This document shows, one piece after another, positions 1 through 8,180 of a stretch of 50,268 nt of DNA. This DNA is from Vallitalea longa (lineage in GTDB: Bacteria > Bacillota > Clostridia > Lachnospirales > Vallitaleaceae). The DNA lies in NCBI RefSeq assembly GCF_027923465.1, contig NZ_BRLB01000028.1:1-50268 (forward strand), read 5' to 3'. The notes beneath the pieces are model-generated. The model had not been told where the DNA came from. It saw only the letters and a program-made list of their open reading frames with translations, and did not search any database. The position numbers and the translations under genes were made by a program. Position 1 is the stretch's first letter. The number at the start of each line of letters is the position of its first letter.

Positions 1-118
1 AAACCATGCCATTAGAGGCTCGTTGTAAATAGGACCGTGGAATAAATGCGGAAGTTATTAAAGCACCAAAATAATCGGTGCTCATATTTTAAAAATTTCG
101 AGACATTTTCAAAAATGC
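1..118. other. Leading intergenic stretch, no gene recognised
   Basis: No open frame with a ribosome-binding site is visible. A short dyad AGCACC (62-67) / GGTGCT (77-82) could be a weak hairpin but has no T-run. It may be the tail of a gene beyond the window edge; I cannot identify one. Confidence 0.4.
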
Positions 119-147
119 TTGACATAATAAAAATAAAATCGTTATGA
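119..147 (+). promoter_or_regulatory. Possible orphan sigma-A promoter
   Basis: TTGACA at 119-124 and TTATGA at 142-147 are separated by 17 bases. No protein gene lies downstream on this strand before the hairpin at 227-270, so if it is real it would drive a short RNA. The -10 is imperfect and the region is AT-rich, so chance occurrence is possible. Confidence 0.35.
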
Positions 148-153
148 AAGTTT

Positions 154-273
154 CCTTAGCACATAAGAAAATGCTCCTATTTCAGATGCTTAAAAAGCAG
201 GACTTTCCTATAAGCTATAAGATAAAAAAAGTCTGTATGAATTTCTAACATAGAAATCATACAGACTTTTATT
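154..273 (+). ncRNA. Candidate small RNA (speculative)
   Basis: A transcript from the 119-147 promoter would run about 120 nt and stop at the strong hairpin 227-270 with its following T-rich run. Small internal hairpins are visible: AGCA 158-161 with TGCT 172-175, and TGCTT 187-191 with AAGCA 195-199. No known RNA family was recognised and no conserved reading frame is present. The prediction rests only on promoter plus terminator geometry. Confidence 0.2.
227..270. terminator. Bidirectional terminator after the GH30 gene
   Basis: A near-perfect inverted repeat of about 20 bp (arms 227-247 and 251-270, one unpaired base, 3-base loop) is flanked by A-runs on the left and T-runs on the right. 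It can therefore stop transcription from either side. It lies 40 bases downstream of the GH30 stop on the minus strand. Confidence 0.85.
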
Positions 274-310
274 TGCTCTTTATCAAAAGACTAGATATCA
301 AAATTACTTC

Positions 311-2101
311 TTACTTGCTTACAATAAATTTTATATTAGATATCTGTTTTTCCCAAGTACTGTCATCCGTTAATTTTACTTTTATATATTTAGTACCTTC
401 AGGGATATATCTTGGAATGTGAACCATCTTATGCCATTTACTACCTTGCCATTCCTTAGGATATGAACTATGTGGAATCTCTGTCCAATTCTGATTATCC
501 TCAGATGCGTAGAATGAAAGAGCATCAAAATACCAATACTGGAATAATTTTACCTCAAAGAAATTAATATCTTTTCCATCAAAATAATATACTAATTCTT
601 CATTCTTACCAGAGTTCCTAGAAGCTCTAGACAAATCTCCTTCAAAATACTCTGAATTGGATGAATCCAAGAACCAGCCATTTGATTTTGAATAAACCAT
701 AGACCAATCATCTAGATTATCTTCAATAACCTCTACATCTGTTAATGTATTGCTATTTTTCTTACCCACATATGTGACTACACTCTTTGGTGGTAATGCA
801 ATATAATATGTACCATCATTATAAGGTACCTGACTACCCTTTTGCATATCCAAAGTATCATCAGTAATATACGGTGTCAGCTTATCAGCACTGAATCCAT
901 CAGTTAACAGGTCAAACTGCTGTATTTTATCAGTATCATTAATTGCCACTATAACAAAATCTCCTGTTTCTTGGTTCTTATACGCAGATATATAAGTATC
1001 AGAGATTCCTGTATCCGATGTGCAAATACGCACATACCCTGGTCTGATAAACTTGCTGTAATGTCCAAAAGTATAGTATCTCTTAGTCATAACATAATCA
1101 GTGAAATCTGAATTAGTGCAAATTAATCCTTCACTACCTTCTCTCATTACTCCCTGCCAATAAAGATATGCACTTGCTTGCGCATCAACCATGAATTCAT
1201 GAATATTCTTAGCCCATCTAAGCCCTTCACCGATACCAGCATCAAAATGTCCTGGGTCACATACTTCTGTTTGCCATACTTTTTTACCTTTTGAAAAAGC
1301 TGTAGTGAATTTTGAAGGCGATAGTTGATATTGATGTGCTCCAACTATATCAATCATTTCACAGGCTGTAGGATTATTTAATGTAGGTTCCATCAATGAT
1401 TCTGACCACCAAGAAGGTTCAGCTATGATGAACTTAGTATCATCTATTCCTTTTTCAATGAATACTGGTTTCATGTAATCTTTTATGAAAGTCTTAATTT
1501 GTTCACCCTTCCAAGAACATGAATTCCAATCCAGAAAAATGCTAGAATTAGGTTCATTACACATTGATACTGCATAAAAATCAATACCATGAAGCTGTTC
1601 GAACTGAACTACAAATTCACTTAATAGATCAGCAAAATCATCATAATACTCTTCAATCAGATATCCACCATTAGTTTGACTATTATTAGTTTTCATGAAT
1701 GCTGGTGGTGTCCATGCAGTTGCAATCTGTTTATCCACACCTCTAGACTCCGCTTCTTTTATGTACCATAATTGTTCAGGTTTGATATTTACAAAATCAT
1801 ATTCACCTAATGCAGGTGAATACTCCGGATGTATTTCACTTCTGCATATTGAAGCCCCAATACCGCCGTCAATATTAAATAATAAATCCATTACTTCTGT
1901 TCTTACAGGTTCTTGTAATTGATATGGTATATGTGACCAATCAGCTCCTGAAAATCCGAACCCGTCAATCTCCTGTTTTTCATCTTCCCAATATATTGTA
2001 ATAAAATTGGATGCCAGTGAATTAGTGCAAGGTTTTGTAATAGTAAACATTAAACCAAAAACTAGGAATAAAACCAGATACCTTCTCCTTTTGAGTCTCA
2101 T
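311..2101 (-). CDS. Secreted GH30-family glycoside hydrolase with C-terminal sugar-binding-like domain
   Basis: This 596-aa protein resembles GH30 endo-xylanases/glucuronoxylanases and glucosylceramidase-like enzymes, which cleave beta-linked glycans outside the cell. It has an N-terminal hydrophobic signal segment (about residues 8-24), then the TIM barrel with early IDGFGFSGA motif. The likely acid/base is E183 in NEP and the likely nucleophile E279 in WQTEV. A beta-domain follows to about residue 465, then a discoidin-like module (about 475-596) suited to carbohydrate binding. The ATG at 2101 is chosen over a start nine codons upstream because AAGGAGG sits just before it. It is the last gene of the sugar ABC operon, after the GH3 relic. 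The exact substrate (xylan or another beta-glycan) cannot be read from sequence alone. Confidence 0.85.
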   Translation of the reverse strand: MRLKRRRYLVLFLVFGLMFTITKPCTNSLASNFITIYWEDEKQEIDGFGFSGADWSHIPYQLQEPVRTEVMDLLFNIDGGIGASICRSEIHPEYSPALGEYDFVNIKPEQLWYIKEAESRGVDKQIATAWTPPAFMKTNNSQTNGGYLIEEYYDDFADLLSEFVVQFEQLHGIDFYAVSMCNEPNSSIFLDWNSCSWKGEQIKTFIKDYMKPVFIEKGIDDTKFIIAEPSWWSESLMEPTLNNPTACEMIDIVGAHQYQLSPSKFTTAFSKGKKVWQTEVCDPGHFDAGIGEGLRWAKNIHEFMVDAQASAYLYWQGVMREGSEGLICTNSDFTDYVMTKRYYTFGHYSKFIRPGYVRICTSDTGISDTYISAYKNQETGDFVIVAINDTDKIQQFDLLTDGFSADKLTPYITDDTLDMQKGSQVPYNDGTYYIALPPKSVVTYVGKKNSNTLTDVEVIEDNLDDWSMVYSKSNGWFLDSSNSEYFEGDLSRASRNSGKNEELVYYFDGKDINFFEVKLFQYWYFDALSFYASEDNQNWTEIPHSSYPKEWQGSKWHKMVHIPRYIPEGTKYIKVKLTDDSTWEKQISNIKFIVSK

Positions 2102-2128
2102 TTTATTTTCCTCCTTAAATAATATCAC

Positions 2129-2707
2129 TTATTCATTTTCTCTTAAGCTCATTACGTTACCTACTACCTCAAATGTTGTATCTAGTACATTTTGTTTTGT
2201 TAATTGTATGCTTCTATCGTCTGGCTGACTTCCACCTACAAACATCTGCCTGGTTCCAGCTTACATTCTCCATTCCTAGGTATAACTACTGATGCATCTA
2301 AGTCTTTTACATATAACTGTACAGTTTCATATCCTGATACTTCCCCTATATTAGTAATATCAACATTGATTAATAATTCTTCTTCCATTTCTAATATACT
2401 TTTGAAAGCTTTAAATTAGAGAATTCAAAAGATGTATAGCTAAGTCCATATCCAAAAAGATATAAAGGTTCTTTTTTAAAATATCTATATGTCCTATTCT
2501 TCATACTATAGTCATCAAGTGATCTGTAAAAAGTTATGGGTAGCTTACCTCATTCCACCAATTATGGGCAGGTATACCTAATCTTTCTACAGGTTAAGCA
2601 TTATGCATTAGCTGAGATACTTTTTCAATTAATGACATTCTCGAAACTAAATCATTGATTCTTTCATCAAAAGATAATGTTGTATCCATATAAGGAAACT
2701 CTTTCAT
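2129..2707 (-). pseudogene. GH3 beta-xylosidase/beta-glucosidase remnant, internally deleted
   Basis: The minus strand holds disjoint pieces of a GH3 enzyme. A proper ribosome-binding site and start precede MKEFPYMDTTLSFDERINDL, which runs to an in-frame TAA before ERLGIPAHNWWNE. The sequence then jumps directly to LPITFYRSLDD and MKNRTYRYF...LYLFGYGLSYTSF, which belong to the C-terminal half. Next, in other frames, come DITNIGEVSGYETVQLYVKD of the fibronectin-like domain and the terminal GGSQPDDRS...FEVVGNV. Only about 580 bp of an expected 2.1 kb or more survives, with a nonsense codon, at least one large deletion and several frameshifts. The catalytic core is gone. Its place between the binding protein and GH30 suggests the operon once had its own exo-acting glycosidase. 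Confidence 0.9.
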
Positions 2708-2754
2708 AATATTAATATCTTCCTTTCATATGTAATAGTTACATGGAATAAATA

Positions 2755-4281
2755 TTATTTATTCTTGGCTTTAAATGCATCTATTTGTCTTTGTTTTTCA
2801 GCTACAATCTTCTCTGAACCATTGGCTTTTAATTTTTCTAGATATTCTGGAACAGCTACAGCTGGGTCCAAAACACCACTTACCAATGCTTTTTCAAATT
2901 CTTCACGAATATTTTTACAAGCTGCAATCTCAGATTTAACAGGTGTGGCATCAAATGCAAAACCTAACAATGGGCTTACTACTGCACTCTTGTTGAATGC
3001 ATCATATTGTTCCCATTTGTCCTCTGCTTCTCCAACTCTTAGATAATTCAAGAATTGATTTTGGAACATCCATTGTGATGAAGGATAATAATTGCTTGTA
3101 GATGCAGTTACACCTTCTGGAAAATCTATTACATTATCTTTGACTTTCAAATAATGAACATCTTCAATACCATAATTCAATAAATTATTTAGATACTTAT
3201 CAGTATTCAATAATTCTAGAAACATCATACATCTTTCTGGATTTTTACTATTTCTTGATATAGCAATCATAGAACCTGTTACTTCACATGTAGTTGTATA
3301 AGGATCACCTATGACTTCTCCTACTAACTCAACACCTAATTGAGCTGACATTTCTGCATCTTTACCAGGTTTGTATGGCATCCAGGTACAGAACATATTA
3401 GGAACCCATTCCTCTGCTGTAACTGCATCCTCATTTATATACCCCATATTAGCCCACTTATAAGCTAAATCATATAATAATACCTTCTCTTCACTCTCTT
3501 GTGTATACTCAATTTTACCTGAATCAGGATTGTAATATCCTGGAGTATCTCCTCCACCTATAGATAAGGGTTGATAAAAACTTACTAGACTATTATATCC
3601 ATTAGAATAGTAAGGATATATTCCTGGCTCATTCTTTTTGATAGTTTCTAACATAGGTTCTAAAACAGTTTCAAAATCATCAATAGATTTTATCTTGGAT
3701 ATATCAAACTTATATTTTTCTACTAAATCTTTTCTAAAGAACAATCCTGTAGCTCCCGCAGTTTCTTTGTTTGTTGATAAGCCATATATGACTCCATCTA
3801 CTTTTGGACCTTCAAATAATGCAGGATTCAATAATTCTTTTGTCTTAGGTGCATATTTTTCAATTAGATCATTCAATGGTACATACGCCTTTTTAGCAAC
3901 ATCTGTATAATAAGTCATCCAAGATGCAGTGAATATCATATCAAGATTATCACCTGTTGCCATCATCAAGCTGGTTTTCTCTTCAAATGCTGACCAATCA
4001 ATTGGCTCAATATCAATAGATGCATTGATTTTATCTTTTAGATATTCATTAATGGCTTCTTCAACTTTTTCTTCATCTTGCTGATGAGAACCTGGATATG
4101 TGAATTTTAAAGTAACAGGTTCCAATTCATCTTTATCTTCTACTTTTTCTTCAATAGTTCCAGATTTTTCTTTTGAATCTGCATTCTCCCCTTTTGTTTC
4201 CTCTACTTTCTTTTTACCTCCACATGCAGCTAATGATAGTGTTAAAACTATTATCAGCATTACTGCAATAAGTTTTTTCAT
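2755..4281 (-). CDS. Sugar ABC transporter substrate-binding lipoprotein (LplA/family 1 type)
   Basis: This 508-aa extracellular solute-binding protein captures a carbohydrate, probably an oligosaccharide, for the two permeases encoded upstream. The signal peptide ends in a lipobox LSLAAC with lipidated Cys20, followed by a charged Lys/Glu linker and a bilobal binding fold. The family-typical EEKVEEAINEYLKDKIN and DNLDMIFTASW segments are present. The ATG at 4281 is preferred over a TTG two codons upstream, because AGGAGG lies 10 bases before the ATG but only 4 before the TTG. The operon order on the minus strand is permease, permease, this gene, GH3 relic, GH30. No ATPase gene is linked; such transporters commonly share an MsmX-type ATPase encoded elsewhere. 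Confidence 0.92.
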   Translation of the reverse strand: MKKLIAVMLIIVLTLSLAACGGKKKVEETKGENADSKEKSGTIEEKVEDKDELEPVTLKFTYPGSHQQDEEKVEEAINEYLKDKINASIDIEPIDWSAFEEKTSLMMATGDNLDMIFTASWMTYYTDVAKKAYVPLNDLIEKYAPKTKELLNPALFEGPKVDGVIYGLSTNKETAGATGLFFRKDLVEKYKFDISKIKSIDDFETVLEPMLETIKKNEPGIYPYYSNGYNSLVSFYQPLSIGGGDTPGYYNPDSGKIEYTQESEEKVLLYDLAYKWANMGYINEDAVTAEEWVPNMFCTWMPYKPGKDAEMSAQLGVELVGEVIGDPYTTTCEVTGSMIAISRNSKNPERCMMFLELLNTDKYLNNLLNYGIEDVHYLKVKDNVIDFPEGVTASTSNYYPSSQWMFQNQFLNYLRVGEAEDKWEQYDAFNKSAVVSPLLGFAFDATPVKSEIAACKNIREEFEKALVSGVLDPAVAVPEYLEKLKANGSEKIVAEKQRQIDAFKAKNK

Positions 4282-4328
4282 AAACAAACTACCTCCTAGA
4301 ATATTTTAGTATAAAAACTATTTATCAA

Positions 4329-4349
4329 AATAATTACTAAGTAATTATT
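4329..4349 (-). terminator. Intercistronic hairpin upstream of binding-protein gene
   Basis: AATAATTAC (4329-4337) and GTAATTATT (4341-4349) form a 9-bp stem with a 3-base loop just after the permease stop codon. It is AT-only, so probably a weak attenuator or mRNA-processing/stability element. It may allow the binding protein to be expressed at a different level from the permeases. Confidence 0.45.
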
Positions 4350-5255
4350 CTAACCTTTCAAAGCACCTATAGTTAACCCTTTTACAAAATGTTTTTGGAA
4401 ATAAGGATAAGCGAGTATTATAGGTCCTATTGCTATCAATACCATTGCGAATCTCACTGTTTGGGTTGGTACTGTACCCAGGCTGTTCAACGCATCAGAT
4501 GATGTTTCACCAAATTTCAATAAATACTTGATATTCATAAGAGCAGTATACATGGTGTATTGTAAAGAATATAATTTTACATCTGATATGTATAACAGAC
4601 TTGAAAACCAATCATTCCAATAACACAAAGTGTCAAATAAAGCTATTGTAGCTATAGCTGGTTTTGATAAAGGTAATACCATTTGAATGAAAATCCTAAA
4701 CTCACTAGCACCATCTATTTTTGATGATTCAATTATTGATTTTGGTACACTCTGCTTATAGAACGTCCTTACAATCAATACATTAAATGGATTCATCATC
4801 AATGGCAATAACAGAGAATATAATCTATTCTTGAAATGGAATAATTGTGTGTTTATATAGAAACTTGCTACCAATCCACCATTAAATAGCATTGTGAAAA
4901 ATATGAAAAAAGTGAAAAACTTAGCTGCTGGAAAATCTTTTCTTGATATTGGATAGGCATATAATGCTGTTAACATCACGCTAAATATCGTACCTACCAC
5001 AGTAACAAATATTGATACACCATAAGCTCTTAATACATGTGATGCATCTTGAAACAAAAACCTATAAGCATCTAAACTGAATTTTCGTGGAATGAAATTA
5101 AATCCATGTAGAACCACTTCTTTCTCATCAGTCAAAGATACACCTAATGAAAGTAATAATGGTGCAATACACAAAATTGCATATATCAGAAAAAAGATAT
5201 TTATAATACAGTTTGCTCTATTAGAAATCTGATTGACTCCTGCTTTCTTTTTCAT
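4350..5255 (-). CDS. Carbohydrate ABC transporter permease (LplC/YtcP type)
   Basis: This 301-aa integral membrane protein of the MalG-like family is one half of the transmembrane channel for the sugar importer. About six hydrophobic segments are visible. The cytoplasmic EAA loop, which contacts the ATPase, reads ESSKIDGASEFRIFIQMVLP. The C-terminus ends in KGLTIGALKG, typical of LplC/YtcP members. The start at 5255 is supported by a G-rich Shine-Dalgarno, GGGGGGAG, 5 bases upstream. It is 11 bases downstream of the partner permease. Confidence 0.92.
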   Translation of the reverse strand: MKKKAGVNQISNRANCIINIFFLIYAILCIAPLLLSLGVSLTDEKEVVLHGFNFIPRKFSLDAYRFLFQDASHVLRAYGVSIFVTVVGTIFSVMLTALYAYPISRKDFPAAKFFTFFIFFTMLFNGGLVASFYINTQLFHFKNRLYSLLLPLMMNPFNVLIVRTFYKQSVPKSIIESSKIDGASEFRIFIQMVLPLSKPAIATIALFDTLCYWNDWFSSLLYISDVKLYSLQYTMYTALMNIKYLLKFGETSSDALNSLGTVPTQTVRFAMVLIAIGPIILAYPYFQKHFVKGLTIGALKG

Positions 5256-5266
5256 TGTGCTCCCCC

Positions 5267-6181
5267 CTAGAATAATGCATTCTCTGAATCAATTTTTCTT
5301 ATTATCCAATTAGCTGTAATAACCAATACAAAACCTACAAACGATTGATATAATGCAGCCGCCGCAGCCATTCCCAAGTCCCCTAATTTTGTCATTGCAC
5401 GATATACATATGTATCAATAACTTGCGTAGTAGAAAATAGAGCTCCTGAATTCATTGGCACATTATAGAACAGACCAAAGTCAGCATAGAATATTCTGCC
5501 GATAGCCATTATGGCTAATATTATTATTATAGGTTTGATTGATGGTAGCGTAATATATACTATCTGCTGCCATTTACTTGCACCATCTATAATTGCAGCT
5601 TCATATAGTTCTGGAGCTATTCCCAAAATAGCAGCCAAATATATCACTGTAGAGTACCCTACGTTTTTCCATAGATTAACGAATACCAAGATACCTGGCC
5701 AATGCTTAGGTTCTGCATAAAATCTTATTTTTTCCATATTGAATAATGAGAATATGTTTTTATTCAGCAGACCATTCTCCATGCCTAAAAAAGCAAATAC
5801 CATATATGCTACAACAACCATTGATAAGAAATAAGGAAAGAAAAAAATGCTTTGATATACTTTAGCTGCATATCTATTACGAATTTCACATAATGCTATA
5901 GCAAAAGAGATTGAAACTATCATACCTAAAACTATAAAAGCAAGATTGTATAATAAAGTATTCCTAGTTGCTATGAGAACATCCTTGGTCTTGAATAGAA
6001 ACTCGAAATTGTCAAAACCACACCAGGGACTTCCTAAAATACCATCAGCATAATTTATATTTTTGAAGGCTATTATAATCCCACCCATAGGTAAATATCT
6101 CATGCATAATATTAATAAAAATCCTGGTAGAATCATTAAATATAGTGGATAATATTTAAAGTGCTTTTTTAGTGTTTTCAT
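5267..6181 (-). CDS. Carbohydrate ABC transporter permease (LplB/YteP type)
   Basis: This 304-aa inner-membrane permease of the MalF/LplB family pairs with the next gene. Hydrophobic segments begin near residue 15 (YPLYLMILPGFLLILCM). The EAA loop YEAAIIDGASKWQQIVYITLP is present, as is the characteristic C-terminal ...RKIDSENALF. The ATG at 6181 is chosen instead of one 11 codons earlier, because a GAGGTGA ribosome-binding site precedes only the inner ATG. It is the first gene of the operon, behind the promoter at 6213-6240. Confidence 0.92.
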   Translation of the reverse strand: MKTLKKHFKYYPLYLMILPGFLLILCMRYLPMGGIIIAFKNINYADGILGSPWCGFDNFEFLFKTKDVLIATRNTLLYNLAFIVLGMIVSISFAIALCEIRNRYAAKVYQSIFFFPYFLSMVVVAYMVFAFLGMENGLLNKNIFSLFNMEKIRFYAEPKHWPGILVFVNLWKNVGYSTVIYLAAILGIAPELYEAAIIDGASKWQQIVYITLPSIKPIIIILAIMAIGRIFYADFGLFYNVPMNSGALFSTTQVIDTYVYRAMTKLGDLGMAAAAALYQSFVGFVLVITANWIIRKIDSENALF

Positions 6182-6212
6182 TATCGTCACCTCTGTTTTA
6201 TTTGGTATATTC

Positions 6213-6240
6213 ATTATATAATCTACTAGAAATATGTAAA
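6213..6240 (-). promoter_or_regulatory. Promoter of the sugar ABC/GH30 operon
   Basis: Read on the minus strand, TTTACA (6240-6235) and TATAAT (6218-6213) are separated by 16 bases. This would place transcription start about 25 bases before the permease ATG. The -10 is a perfect consensus. Confidence 0.6.
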
Positions 6241-6274
6241 TTTAAAAAACTATGATTCTATAAAAATAACTACA

Positions 6275-6302
6275 AAAAGCATCAAAATGAATTGATGCCT
6301 TT
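6275..6302 (-). terminator. Terminator after the upstream solute-binding protein
   Basis: Stem GCATCAA (6279-6285) / TTGATGC (6292-6298) with a 6-base loop, extended by flanking A/T pairs and followed on the minus strand by a T-run. It separates the 6331-7578 gene from the ABC operon, implying that the operon has its own promoter. Confidence 0.8.
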
Positions 6303-6330
6303 TATAAAATCAAATATATTGCTGTAAATA

Positions 6331-7578
6331 TCAATTGCTATCATTGATTTCATTCATTATATTATTCAAGGTATTAAGTCCTTCTACTATTGGTCTTTCA
6401 CCAGTTATTATATCAAAATAAATGTCAAACCTCTGTCGTTCGTATTCTTTATTTTCCTTGTTTGTCTCATAAACATACATTTCTTTATCAGGCAAAAATT
6501 CTCTTGGTGTATTAGTATTTAACAGTTCATCCAGTTCTTTTAATTTAACATTATATGTAGGTATGATATATCCTTTTTCATACATGTAGATTCCCCACTC
6601 TCTTGATGTCAATGCTTTACAAAAATCAACTATCTCATCAATTGAATCTGATTTACTGTTAACTCCTATTAATATACCCGGTATGCTTATATTATTGTTT
6701 TTTATATTTTCTTGATTCCAGATAGGTACACTACTTATACCTACATTATTGTCTTCTTGGCTATCAATCCAATAATAATCTTCATTGGATATAATCATCA
6801 TACCTATATTACTTTCTGCAAATTGTTTTATCACATTATCTTTTTTCAATTTAGTAGCATATTGTAATATACCACTTTGATGATTAATCTTCATCATCAC
6901 TTGAAACCATTCTTTATATTTACTGAAATTATAATTATCATTTTCTTTATCATAATAGTAAATACCATTCATCTTATTAGCATTTTCCAGAAGACTCTGG
7001 AACCCACTTTCTTTGTCTTTTAGATAGAGTGCAAAACCATAACTCTCACCTATCTTCATTTCACTGATTTTAATGGCATCTTTATATAATTCATCTAACG
7101 TAACAGGAGGTTTTTCCCAATCCAGACCAACTTCTTTGAATATGTCCTTATTATATATCAATCTATATGTACGCATACTCAAAGGAATAACATTTTCTAA
7201 CGACTTATCTACTTTCCCACTTAGATATGTATTTATAGGTAGCAGCCAGTTCTTGTCATTATATGTTTGTAACCAATCTTCATCCAGCATAAATATATCC
7301 GGCTTATCTTTTGACATCATTTTCATATTTAATATGTATTGATATTTATCATAAGTTACTTTTTCTAAAACTATTTTTTTACTGCTTGTACGATTATATT
7401 CTTTTATCAATTTTTCTAGTGGTGTGATAGTTTTATCATCTAAAACTTTTACCATGAATGTTATTGTATTTTCTTCTGAATCATTTGATTCCATAATCTG
7501 ACTATCATTATTTTCATTTTCACATCCAACGATTAAAAAGCAAATCAGTATCATAATTGGTACAATCTTTATCTTCAT
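6331..7578 (-). CDS. Extracellular solute-binding lipoprotein, possible sensor partner of the adjacent kinase
   Basis: This 415-aa family 1 solute-binding protein has a signal peptide ending LIVGC (lipid-anchored Cys19). Typical segments include TPLEKLIKEYNRTS near the start of the mature protein and ALTSREWGIYMYEKG near the C-terminus. The ATG at 7578 follows AAGGAGAAC; two upstream in-frame starts lack a Shine-Dalgarno. It is terminated separately from the ABC operon and has no permease of its own. It also lies divergent from a histidine kinase/response regulator pair. I infer it may be a ligand receptor for that kinase or a second binding protein for the neighbouring permeases. An IS200/IS605 element ends about 75 bp upstream of its start. 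Confidence 0.82.
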   Translation of the reverse strand: MKIKIVPIMILICFLIVGCENENNDSQIMESNDSEENTITFMVKVLDDKTITPLEKLIKEYNRTSSKKIVLEKVTYDKYQYILNMKMMSKDKPDIFMLDEDWLQTYNDKNWLLPINTYLSGKVDKSLENVIPLSMRTYRLIYNKDIFKEVGLDWEKPPVTLDELYKDAIKISEMKIGESYGFALYLKDKESGFQSLLENANKMNGIYYYDKENDNYNFSKYKEWFQVMMKINHQSGILQYATKLKKDNVIKQFAESNIGMMIISNEDYYWIDSQEDNNVGISSVPIWNQENIKNNNISIPGILIGVNSKSDSIDEIVDFCKALTSREWGIYMYEKGYIIPTYNVKLKELDELLNTNTPREFLPDKEMYVYETNKENKEYERQRFDIYFDIITGERPIVEGLNTLNNIMNEINDSN

Positions 7579-7654
7579 TATGTTCTCCTTTACATACATA
7601 TTGTTTTTAAACACATTCTATAATAATAATATTTTATCTAGATGTTTCGAGAAA

Positions 7655-7677
7655 CCCCCCTCCTCTAACTAGGAGGG
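7655..7677. repeat. IS left-end hairpin
   Basis: CCCTCCT (7658-7664) and AGGAGGG (7671-7677) with loop CTAACT. Such subterminal hairpins are recognised by the Y1 transposase as single-stranded DNA during excision and insertion. Confidence 0.7.
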
Positions 7678-7696
7678 AGATGAATCGGAAAGGTTT

Positions 7697-8113
7697 TTAA
7701 TCTTTAACTCCTGCTTGAGAGCGAATATATTTCTCAATCATTTCTATTGTTGCTCCTCCAGTTGTTAAAATGCAATAACTTCTACTCCAAAATACGGGTT
7801 TCCAGTAATATTCTTTTAAATATTCACTATGTTTTTTCCTAATAAGTCTTGAAGAAACAGTTTTTAGAGTATTAACTAATTTTGCTAATTCCACTTGGGG
7901 AGGTGTTTCAAATAGTAAATGGATATGGTCAGGTTCTCCATTAAATTCGATTATAGTTCCGTTTTTTCCTTCAATTATGTTTTTGAATATTTCATTTAGG
8001 TCGTCTAATAGTTCTTTGTTAATACATTTGTGTCTATATTTAGTTATTACAACCAAATGATATTTTAGATTGTATATTGAATGCCTATTGCTTTTGAATT
8101 CGCTATCATTCAT
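7697..8113 (-). CDS. tnpA: IS200/IS605 Y1 transposase TnpA
   Basis: This 138-aa HUH single-strand transposase excises and inserts the element as circular ssDNA. It carries the HUH motif H63-I-H65 in PDHIHLLF and the nucleophilic tyrosine Y129 in IEKYIRSQ. Its length is typical of the family. The start at 8113 is preceded by AAAGGAG on the minus strand. It is divergent from tnpB across a 67-bp gap. All catalytic residues I can check are present, so it looks functional. Confidence 0.95.
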   Translation of the reverse strand: MNDSEFKSNRHSIYNLKYHLVVITKYRHKCINKELLDDLNEIFKNIIEGKNGTIIEFNGEPDHIHLLFETPPQVELAKLVNTLKTVSSRLIRKKHSEYLKEYYWKPVFWSRSYCILTTGGATIEMIEKYIRSQAGVKD

Positions 8114-8180
8114 CTAAAAAACTCCTTTACAACTAAATTGAATTACGATATAATTATAACATAAGGAAGAGGGAAAATCT

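Noticed and set aside
2007-2419. Plus-strand open frames over the GH3 relic
   Set aside because: The complementary strand shows clear GH3 motifs; the plus-strand peptides have no known features.
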